A stretch of DNA of 64,000 nt from a candidate division SR1 bacterium (GTDB taxonomy: Bacteria > Patescibacteriota > Gracilibacteria > Absconditabacterales > Absconditicoccaceae). The DNA lies in the NCBI GenBank assembly GCA_026397515.1, contig JAPLUU010000005.1, positions 18,240 to 82,239 on the forward strand. Reading direction: 5' to 3'. The position numbers and the translations under genes were made by a program. The notes beneath the pieces are model-generated. The model saw nothing but the letters and a program-made list of their open reading frames with translations, did not search any database and was not told where the DNA came from. This document shows positions 57,413 to 64,000 of the stretch, in pieces. Every line of letters starts with the position of its first letter. The stretch's first letter is position 1.

Positions 57413-59464
57413 TTATGCTACATCTGTGGTGATAAATTCTTTTTCTTCTGGTGAAGCAAGAATTTTTACTCCTACATGTTGATTACCAGCAAAGATTAAT
57501 CCTTCTCCGACACTAGAAGAGACAAGTCTTCTTTGCTCAGCTTCTGAAAGTCCAAGCAATTCGTTCAATGCTTTGATCGATGTAGTAGATTGTTTCAATA
57601 ATATTTGTAATGCACAGTTTGAGATGATAGGTTTACCATATTTACTTTTTACAAAGTCTTCAATATCTTGAGAAATAACTGTAATTCCTAATCCATATTT
57701 TCTTGCTCTCTTGGTAAGTCCAAACAAAAATTCTGCTGATGTTTCATTTTGGAACATAATCCATGCTTCATCTACTGCGAGCATTCTCTTTTTCTTGTGT
57801 GATCTTACTTTGGTCCAAATCCAGTTAAGCACGTTCATCATCGCTGGTGTTTTCAATGCATCTTCCAAATCTCTGATACTGATAACGGTAAGTTTGTTGT
57901 TGATATCAATATTGGTGTAATTATTGAATACTTTTCCAAATGTTCCACTGACATATTTACTCAATCTTAATGCCAATCTGTCTCCACCTTCCATTCATTC
58001 CAAAACATTCATAAGATCGCCCATGATTGGTGGTTGTTTTCCTTCGTAATTTTCTGCTTCGAGTGAAAATCATTTCAAGGAATACGTGCTTTGTAATGCC
58101 TTATCAAGCAACGCTTCTTCTTCTGGCGTACACCCTCAAATCAAAATCTGAATCATTCCAATCAAACTCATAATCTGACTTCTCAACAAATCTCATTTTC
58201 CATATTCTACATCTTCGATTCTTGGAGGAATATCAAATGGATTTAAATATTGTTGTGAGTTAGTTGCAATGTTTACATAGGTTCCACCTACTTTTTCACA
58301 GAGTGACTTATATTCATTTTCCGGATCGATAATGATGACATCGATATCGTTGATCAAATATCTGAGTACTTCAAGTTTTACCGTAAACGATTTACCAGCT
58401 CCAGAAGTCGCAAGGATGACACTGTTCATATTTTGTAATTTTCCATCATATCTATCAAAAATAACCAATCATCCGGTATGTAAATTTATACCGTACAAGA
58501 TACCTGTTTCGCTTACCATATCATTGGAAATAAAGGGAAATCCTCATGCGAGTGATGAAGTAACTGAGCTTCTACTGATAGAAAGTTCATCAGTACACAA
58601 CGGCAATCAAGAAGAAAAACCTTCGTCCATTCTTTGGATTGCACTTTTGATTCTGATTCCATATCATGATATTTTTTGTTCAATCTTTTTTCCTGTTTCT
58701 TTCAATTTTTCTTCGGTATCGTCATATATGTTGATATAAAATGAATTTTCAAAATATCTTTCTTCACGAGTCGTAAGTTTTTCTCTAATCATCTCTACAT
58801 CTCTGTATTGTTGTTCTACTTCCATATCGAGCGTGATACCTTTTTGTTGAGCATCTCTTACTTCAGCTTTCAATTGTGTTGCTCTGTTTTTCAACATCGA
58901 CTGAATCGCTGCATCATCTTCTGGAAAAATAAATCGGCTCATATCCCATTTTGCATGGAAACTGAAAATATCTCTTGTTCGTAATGCATCGATGTATGAT
59001 GGATAACTTTGTGCATAATACGTTTTTCAAAAGATTCCTGACACATTATAATGGGTCGGTTTAAATTCCCAATATGAAGGCGCGATATGTGATTTATAAT
59101 CATTGATTACGGTTGAATATTCCTTTTCTGTCTCAGCAATATATGCTCTCATTTTACTCGTCAACTTTTGGTCATTATATTGATCATCAGGAAGTTCAAG
59201 CAAGTATTTCACTTGATCTCTGAGTTCCTTATCTTTGATTTCACTATTTTCTGGTAAAGCTCCTTTGTTCTTGCCAGCAAGCATGCCTGCACCTGTAGGT
59301 GTTCATCATTTTTTTGCAAACAGACTAGGAAAAATGCCTGACAAGAGTTTATCAAAAAATCCCAGCTTTTGTTCTGTAGCAGGAGCTTTGAAGAGAGGAT
59401 ATCAACCATCGGCTACATATCCGCTGTAGTCTGTATCATACACTACGTTTTGAATAACTTCCAT
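57413..59464 (-). CDS. virB4: VirB4/TraC-type conjugation or pilus ATPase
   Basis: 683 aa. A cytoplasmic ATPase that energises type IV secretion or a related pilus. Walker A is ILATSGAGKSFTVKLEVLRY (about residue 355), followed by VIIIDPENEYKSLCEKVGG. Walker B is KRMLAVDEAWIMFQNE (about residue 562). Then KRARKYGLGITVISQDIEDF and NCALQILLKQS complete the VirB4 set. The N-terminal 300 residues include the HYNVSGIFGKTYYAQSYPSY and REERYFENSFYINIYDD strands typical of the family. UGA-Gly is common. First gene in a three-gene group with the membrane protein and pilin-like protein. Confidence 0.9.
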
Positions 59465-59594
59465 AATTTATAATGCTAAGTGCTAAATAGTAAATGTTGA
59501 ATATACCTTGTTGTATTATAGTTAAGTATACTCGATTTTTGGTTCAGAAGCAAAAAATCACCTAATATCGCTACTATTTAGCGTTGACAAATAT

Positions 59595-59640
59595 AAAAAA
59601 AGACGCCAAAACTTCCCAAAAGAAGTTTAACGTCGTTTTT
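59595..59640. terminator. Bidirectional hairpin upstream of virB4
   Basis: GACG...AAACTTC / GAAGTTT...CGTC stem with A7 on the left and T5 on the right. No gene ends here, so it may be a remnant or an insulator between divergent units. Confidence 0.7.
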
Positions 59641-59701
59641 ATCCAGCGTAGCTGAGTAGGAATTATTTAAATTCCTATGTGAAAAAAATATCTAATAGTT
59701 G

Positions 59702-59729
59702 TTGACTTAATATAGTAAATATATATAAA
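59702..59729 (+). promoter_or_regulatory. Promoter of the UGA-free gene at 59760
   Basis: TTGACT (59702-59707), 16-base spacer, TATAAA (59724-59729). Confidence 0.65.
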
Positions 59730-59759
59730 AATATAAACAAATATAAAAGATAAAAAGAT

Positions 59760-60332
59760 ATGAACTACTACAAATTAGATGAGCTTTTAGAAGCTGCAAA
59801 ATCGTTTGCCAAAAAAAAACAAGCAAACGCACACTTAAACAGACTCCTTCGGAGAGCAGAGGGAAAAAAACAACATATTGCTCAAAAAAATGTGACTGAA
59901 ATATCACATGAAGTATTGGTTGGCGTAATGGCTGGCCTTACTCATTGCCATGAAAAAGTTATTACCGCAATTCTGAGTAATTTCGAAATACTTGGATACA
60001 AAGCCACAGAAAAAGAAGAAAGAGTCAGGTCCTATTTTGCGTTCGGTGAGCATTGGAACGAACTGTCAAAGTATGCCGGATACACACCAACACAGTATAC
60101 GAATTGGGAATCAATCAAAGATCAGTTCTATGCTTCGGAACATTATAATCACGAAAAACCATTGCCTATGAATATCACAAAAGGTGGTAATAGTATCGTA
60201 GTGAACCTCTATGGGTTTAAAATTCCCAAAGCGTCACCAGTTATAGTTTCAGAAACTCCTGCAGCGATTATAGGCAGAGTAGCTCTCTGTAAAACCATAA
60301 TCAAAAATGAATATATCGCCATCGCCTGGTGA
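59760..60332 (+). CDS. Hypothetical protein ending at UGA (standard-code gene, likely acquired)
   Basis: 190 aa, soluble, no known family. A Lys-rich helical start (LEAAKSFAKKKQANAHLNRL) is followed by a mixed region with EHWNELSKYAGYTPTQYTNW and VVNLYGFKIPKASP. All glycines are GGN. The natural end is UGA at 60330-60332, 22 bases before a hairpin terminator. If UGA is read as Gly, as in the rest of the genome, translation runs on through the terminator to a UAA near 60420. So the gene was built for the standard code, and its product here is either extended or made differently. Own promoter and terminator. Confidence 0.75.
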   Translation: MNYYKLDELLEAAKSFAKKKQANAHLNRLLRRAEGKKQHIAQKNVTEISHEVLVGVMAGLTHCHEKVITAILSNFEILGYKATEKEERVRSYFAFGEHWNELSKYAGYTPTQYTNWESIKDQFYASEHYNHEKPLPMNITKGGNSIVVNLYGFKIPKASPVIVSETPAAIIGRVALCKTIIKNEYIAIAW

Positions 60333-60354
60333 TATATCAAAAGGTATAAGTGAT

Positions 60355-60384
60355 TCCCTCGGTCTTTCCGGGGGAGTTTTTTTT
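60355..60384 (+). terminator. Terminator of the gene at 59760
   Basis: TCCCTCGG / CCGGGGGA stem with loop TCTTT and T8 tail. Nearly identical to the terminator at 60849. Confidence 0.88.
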
Positions 60385-60390
60385 ATTTTG

Positions 60391-60418
60391 TTGACTTTTA
60401 TTATAAAATATATATATA
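60391..60418 (+). promoter_or_regulatory. Promoter of the UGA-free gene at 60446
   Basis: TTGACT (60391-60396), 16-base spacer, TATATA (60413-60418), immediately after the preceding terminator. Confidence 0.65.
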
Positions 60419-60445
60419 AAGATAATATAAAAAAAATAAAAAATT

Positions 60446-60814
60446 ATGAAACTAATAAAATTATTCTGGTTGCTCTACAAATCCCGCTGGGGTGATAAAC
60501 AACCAGGAGAAAATAAAGTCTCAGATATGCTGTATATGCTTTATCCGCCTGTAGCTATGGCGATTGGGATTGTAGTATTATTTGTAAATAATACGGTCGG
60601 GTTATTTATTTATGGAATAGCAACTGTACTTCTGTTTGTACCATGGACAGTTATGTCCTATATAGACCGAAAGATTACCAGACCATCTGAAGAGTCTATA
60701 GAAGATCTAATAAAAATTCGCAAAAAATGCAAAATAGTCGTTTTTATTGGAATAACATTATTCGCTATTTGGCTTATTTATGGACATTATCATCTATATT
60801 TTAAACTATTTTAG
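60446..60814 (+). CDS. Small membrane protein, UGA-free (likely acquired)
   Basis: 122 aa. Three hydrophobic segments (YPPVAMAIGIVVLFVNN, VGLFIYGIATVLLFVPWTVM, KCKIVVFIGITLFAIWLIYG) are separated by a basic/acidic loop (IDRKITRPSEESIEDLIKIR). Its start, MKLIKLFWLLYKSRWGDKQ, is amphipathic. No family recognised. Glycines all GGN; stop UAG. It repeats the promoter-gene-terminator layout of the gene before it, and the two share nearly the same terminator, suggesting they came together. Confidence 0.72.
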   Translation: MKLIKLFWLLYKSRWGDKQPGENKVSDMLYMLYPPVAMAIGIVVLFVNNTVGLFIYGIATVLLFVPWTVMSYIDRKITRPSEESIEDLIKIRKKCKIVVFIGITLFAIWLIYGHYHLYFKLF

Positions 60815-60848
60815 AAAATATTGTAATTAATATTATATAAATATATTG

Positions 60849-60880
60849 CTCCTCTCGGTCTTTCCGGGGGAGTTTTTTTA
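60849..60880 (+). terminator. Terminator of the gene at 60446
   Basis: CTCTCGG / CCGGGGG stem with loop TCTTT and T7 tail; same core as the terminator at 60355. Confidence 0.88.
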
Positions 60881-60982
60881 ATTCGAACACCAATTCCTGT
60901 AATTCAAAGGATTGTTTGAGAGAATTATAGTTGCTATCCAAATAAGTCTGAAATATAATGAGGAATTATTGTGATAGCAGCT

Positions 60983-61026
60983 ATACATCCTTCAATCAAA
61001 AGAAATATTTTTGAAGGAGGATGTAT
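60983..61026. repeat. Inverted repeat downstream of the priA fragment
   Basis: ATACATCCTTCAA / TTGAAGGAGGATGTAT arms with an 18-base AT-rich loop. No T tail on either strand. The rest of 60881-61059 has no gene I can support. Confidence 0.55.
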
Positions 61027-61059
61027 ATTTTCATTTCAAAAAATATATTTGAGAAAAAT

Positions 61060-62112
61060 CTACACAATAGTTTCAGCCATCCAATCCACCTTAAACCCTT
61101 TTTTTGCCAAGTTTAGCTTCGTGAAAATGATATCCATAAATTGCCTGACGTTAGGTCATTTTAGGATGATATTGTATCTATATTTGCCAAACATTTTGTA
61201 AATCAACGGTGGGGTAGAATAAATTTCTATATCTTTGAGTTCATATTTTTCTTTTAAATAGAGGAGATCCTTATGTAATGTATCGACTTTGGTATAGAGA
61301 GATTCTTCGATTTCATTTTTATACAAAATCACACATAATTCACCAAATGGTGGATAGCCGTTTACGTTTCTGAATGTATTGTCTTCTTTGTAAAATTTTT
61401 CTTTGCTCATTCTACATGCATTGCGAATACTGTACTGGTCTGGATTAAATGACTGTACGATAAAATTCGCCGTTGGATGTTTTACAAATGCTTCATAGAG
61501 AAAATAAAAATTTCTTTCTGCTGACGTATAGTCAGGGATGTTCAAACCCAAATCCGCATTCAAGAATATAATGAGGTCGAAATTGATATTATTCGGGGGG
61601 GTAGCAAGGAGAGAAGTTCAGATAATGATTTGATGCTGAGAAATCTGTTCTGTTATTTTTTTAATCTTATTGGGAGAATTTACCGTTTCTGATTCGACGA
61701 TCAATGCGTCTTGATGATATTCATTCTGTAAATATTCAGCAACTTTTTGTGTTCATAATCCGAAATTTTTTATCTTGGTGCTGTGACAGGTAGGACAGGT
61801 CGTAGGCACATTATATTGTGTTTTACAAATATGACAAAGTCCGATAGTCTCTCACGATTCAATCTTGTGATAACTAATGCTTACTGAACAATGTTTACAC
61901 TTGGGAATACTTCCGCATGCATGACAAATTATTCCACCCGCATATCATTTTTTATTTACTAAAATACAGATTTTCTTGCCTTGAGCGAGATATTTCTCGA
62001 TGCCATCACTCGCCAATTGGGAAAAATAGGGAGTAATCTCCTTGCTCATATTTACCAGAAATATAGATTTCTTGGTTCATTGTATATCGTGATCAAAACG
62101 TTCATAATTCAT
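61060..62112 (-). CDS. priA: PriA C-terminal half only (truncated primosomal helicase)
   Basis: 350 aa corresponding to the second half of PriA. The strand GKKICILVNKKGYAGGIICHAC is followed by the zinc sites CHACGSIPKCKHC and CHICKTQYNVPTTCPTC, LGTQKVAEYL, IIIGTSLLATPPN (motif V/VI region), and the C-terminal PPFGELCVI and KMFGKYRYNIILKGPNV. The N-terminal DNA-binding part and the helicase lobe with Walker A and DEAH are absent, and an in-frame UAG lies two codons before the ATG. PriA restarts stalled forks; this fragment cannot be an ATPase alone. UGA-Gly codons are present. The missing half is not found up to the window edge. The UGA-free gene at 62222 begins next to the truncation. Confidence 0.82.
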
Positions 62113-62166
62113 ATGCTATGCATACGTATTAAAAAAAGAGAATAAAGTCGAATCCAGAAAGTATAG

Positions 62167-62194
62167 TTGACTTTATATAAAGAATAAATATGGT
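62167..62194 (+). promoter_or_regulatory. Promoter of the UGA-free gene at 62222
   Basis: TTGACT (62167-62172), 16-base spacer, TATGGT (62189-62194). Confidence 0.6.
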
Positions 62195-62221
62195 ATTTAA
62201 AACACAAATAATATTTTGTAT

Positions 62222-62584
62222 ATGAAAAAAGAGGTAAAACAAAATGAAATATCTGATCTGGATTTTAATAATCTTGATGCCAAACAAGCAGAAATGCTTC
62301 AGTATTTACTTAAGGTCATTGCTTCCCGAGTAGTACAAAACCTGGAAAATACACCAGAGGATAATGATAAAGTAACTACAGGATGTATGTGTGGCCAATG
62401 TACGGAGACAATAACTATTAATCAACTGATAGACAAAACCAAAATATTGGACTCTAGGGGATTGGAAAATATGATCGAGTATATGAAAGTCATATTTATG
62501 ATAGAAGATTACCGACAAAAAGCATATATGAATTCTTGGAAGTACAAATTCAAACAGTGGTGGAAAAGAAATTTTCACACATAA
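62222..62584 (+). CDS. Small hypothetical protein with CxCxxC motif, UGA-free (likely acquired)
   Basis: 120 aa. The acidic N-terminus (QNEISDLDFNNLDAKQAEML) precedes VTTGCMCGQCTETITINQLI, whose three Cys could bind metal, and a Trp/Lys-rich end (SWKYKFKQWWKRNFHT). No family recognised. Glycines GGN only; stop UAA. A TTG six bases upstream is not needed as start. Own promoter and hairpin terminator. It lies between the truncated priA and dus, both of which use UGA-Gly. Confidence 0.7.
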   Translation: MKKEVKQNEISDLDFNNLDAKQAEMLQYLLKVIASRVVQNLENTPEDNDKVTTGCMCGQCTETITINQLIDKTKILDSRGLENMIEYMKVIFMIEDYRQKAYMNSWKYKFKQWWKRNFHT

Positions 62585-62589
62585 GATTA

Positions 62590-62617
62590 TGGCTGACTGT
62601 ATTAGTCAGCATTTTTT
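62590..62617 (+). terminator. Terminator of the gene at 62222
   Basis: GCTGACT / AGTCAGC stem with short loop and T6 tail, overlapping the end of the convergent dus gene. Confidence 0.85.
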
Positions 62618-63800
62618 ATAGAGAAAAAAATTTCTGAATTTCTTCGACGAGCTGATTGTATTCGCTGATGGTACTTACTTTCTGCTTAAATTCCTTAGAT
62701 CACGGAATTCATTTAACATATTGAAACAGATGTTTTCTAAACTCTGCAAGCGTAATCGCTTGTGGTTTTTTGATATTTATTTTCAAATGTTCTGGCATCA
62801 CTAATATACTTTTATATTTGGTTTTTTGCTCTTGAAAATAATTTTCATAACTGATCATATAGTCGAGATGTTTTAAAATAGTTGCTTGTATTTCTTCTCT
62901 GTTTGGAATATGTGGTGTAAAGATTCGTGGGTTCCCGATTGCTCATTGACCGATCATAACTCCATCTAGGCATTCACTTTGTCATCCTGAATGTAATGAA
63001 GGATATAGTGAATTTTTACTAGATTCTTCCCTCGTAGCAAGTACGGGGTCAGAATGACAATGTAAAAATTTTCAAATATCTTCATAAACCTTTATTCCAC
63101 CATTTCCTAATATCTTACATTTTTTATCAGATTGTTTCTTCAGCTCATACACAAAATCCCAATTACTGTCTGCAGCATATCACTGTTTCACCGTTCTTCC
63201 ATGGATAGTAATCATACTCACATAGCTACTTATTTCTACCAAAAATTTCATTTGTTCATCTAGATCATTCTCATCTTTACCGGTTCTCGTTTTAACGCTG
63301 AACGGCATTTTCATGATTCATGAAAGTTTTTTTATAATTTCCAATGTCTGTGTTCTCTCTCTCAATAATGCACTTCATCATCAGGTATGCATGACATTTC
63401 TCGCAGGACATCACATATTAAGTTCTATGCCCGCAAAAATGAATTCAGAATTCAGAGTTCATAATTCAGAATTAATGGATTTTTTTTTATTTTTTTCTGC
63501 ATTCTGTATTCTAAATTCTGCATTCAAAAAGTATTTTTTTTGGATATCAGCAAAACATTTCATCAACATATTCTCATCTGATCAAAATATTTGCGCTATG
63601 ACGGGTAATTGGTCTTTATCAGTCAATAAGTGCTTAATCACTCACGGAGGATTGATGATATATCCATCAGCATTCATAAATTCTGTCCATAATCATAACT
63701 CATATATTTCTTTTTCTCCATATACATCAAAAATCTCTTTCACTATTTGGCGAAAGGCACAGTCCGTATATCCGTCCATGGGTGCTAAACCGATTATCAT
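62616..63800 (-). CDS. dus: tRNA-dihydrouridine synthase with two palindromic-repeat insertions
   Basis: 394 aa; reduces uridine in tRNA D-loops with FMN. Family motifs: IIGLAPMDGYTDCAFRQIV, IAQIFGSDENM, IELNMGCPARNVMHTGGGSA (catalytic Cys), PFSVKTRTGKDE, MITIHGRTVKQGYAADSNWD, ILGNGGIKVYEDI and VMIGQGAIGNPRIF. UGA is Gly in NMGCPAR and others. Two extra stretches without counterpart in the family interrupt it: LNAEFRIQNAEKNKKKSINS and following (DNA 63440-63525), and CHSDPVLATREESSKNS and following (62979-63060). Both are in frame, free of stops and encoded by inverted repeats. They lie between core motifs, so the enzyme may still fold. Confidence 0.93.
62979..63060. repeat. Palindromic repeat inserted in frame in dus (element A)
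   Basis: Ends GTCATCCTGA / TCAGAATGAC are inverted. The inner part contains ATTCTTCCCTCGTAGCAAG. Translation in the dus frame gives a peptide foreign to Dus proteins. The ends and inner sequence resemble the GTCATTCTGA-type dispersed palindromes known in many bacterial genomes. Confidence 0.75.
63440..63525. repeat. Palindromic repeat inserted in frame in dus (element B)
   Basis: Two 31-base arms start GAATTCAGAATTCAG and (complement) GAATGCAGAATTTAG and match at about 25 of 31 positions, around an AT-rich loop. Each arm is itself a series of GAATTCA-like units. In the dus frame it encodes EFRIQNAEK and SELGTLNSEF. Confidence 0.8.
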
Positions 63801-63811
63801 CGGAAATTTAA

Positions 63812-63946
63812 ATGTTAAATTTTAAATTTTGAATTCGAAATTACTGTATAGAAAACATACAGAATTTCCAGCAAGAGTTGTATTTAAAAGTCGATTGAAT
63901 ATCGCTGAATGAAAAAGTTATACCAAAGAGTATCGATTATAAATAA
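63812..63946 (+). CDS. Possible small protein
   Basis: 44 codons, ATG 63812 to TAA 63946, with two UGA read as Gly: MLNFKFGIRNYCIENIQNFQ and then QELYLKVDGISLNEKVIPKS. No family, no ribosome-binding site, and the 5' end contains GAATTC/TTTAAA-type repeat sequence. The remaining bases up to 64000 show no supported gene. Confidence 0.25.
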
Positions 63947-64000
63947 AGATGAAGGGGCAATCGACGAGGGTTTTTTTGCTCTTGTCCTTTGCGAAGTCAA

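Larger units (their letters stand above)
59465..59759. other. Divergent intergenic region between virB4 and a UGA-free gene
   Basis: 295 bases without a gene. It contains the likely virB4 start signals on the minus strand, the hairpin at 59602-59640, and the promoter of the gene at 59760. Confidence 0.5.

Noticed and set aside
63313..63825. Plus-strand 170-codon frame
   Set aside because: Antisense shadow of dus; all dus family motifs lie on the minus strand.
1..64000. UGA as selenocysteine or tryptophan
   Set aside because: UGA sites align with Gly, not Cys or Trp; they are far too many for selenocysteine; UGG covers the conserved Trp positions.
1..64000. tRNA, rRNA and transposase genes
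   Set aside because: No cloverleaf with a TTCRANNC arm, no rRNA core sequence and no DDE or serine/tyrosine recombinase motif was seen on either strand; a covariance-model search would be decisive.

Overview
This window reads correctly only if UGA is translated as glycine (genetic code 25). RecA, EF-G, CTP synthase, RF1, SufS, MurE and SecG all have in-frame UGA exactly where their families have conserved Gly, and UAA/UAG are the only stops in these genes. With the low GC content this points to Absconditabacteria (SR1) or Gracilibacteria (BD1-5); I cannot decide between them. All coordinates below are for reading frames with UGA read through. Under the standard code most of these genes fall into meaningless fragments.

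Layout. 1-4300 (minus): DUF58 (partial), a MurE-type ligase, a 656-aa protein with a caspase-like His/Cys dyad, and RsmE. 4549-7776 (plus): divergent PAP2 protein, FtsQ/DivIB-like protein, guanine deaminase-like protein with a damaged C-terminus, SufS. 7923-17558 (plus): four genes of unknown role, including two related coiled-coil/membrane proteins (554 and 1909 aa) and an NlpC/P60 hydrolase. 17563-19572: divergent lexA-like repressor and recA with LexA-type operators between them. 19779-31194: a foreign-looking secreted protein, a CHAP-domain protein, a GT4 glycosyltransferase, a very large beta-helix surface protein with a frameshift, a PKD membrane protein and a small Rossmann-like protein. 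31355-31616: tandem repeat rich in DnaA-box-like motifs. 31680-37982: a 2100-aa mosaic surface protein (Cys-rich Myxococcus-type repeats, PKD, LRR, SLH). 38105-41223: gatC, fusA and a conserved hypothetical gene. 41319-43193: three UGA-free genes. 43308-53517 (minus): a long run of core genes secG, peptide-binding protein, M50 protease, prfA, DedA, two GT2, PAP2-type phosphatase, M2-type peptidase, pyrG. 53656-59464 (minus): a type IV secretion-like group (VirB4 ATPase, membrane protein, Cys-rich protein with VirB2-like membrane hairpins). 59760-62584: three more UGA-free genes around the C-terminal half of priA. 62616-63800: dus, with two palindromic repeats inserted in frame.

Two themes stand out. 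First, seven genes (19779, 41319, 41756, 42669, 59760, 60446, 62222) contain no UGA-Gly at all. Each carries its own promoter with a 16-bp spacer and its own hairpin terminator. One ends in UGA just before its terminator, and one is a Bacteroidetes-style acyltransferase. They look like self-contained genes acquired from standard-code bacteria. Second, a large share of the window encodes very big cell-surface or envelope proteins plus a secretion apparatus. That suits an epibiotic or host-attached life style, though this is inference.

Three single-base reading-frame breaks (near 6410, 25345 and 54718-54724) may be assembly errors. The last lies on a classical -1 slippery heptamer and could be programmed. 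No tRNA, rRNA or CRISPR was found.
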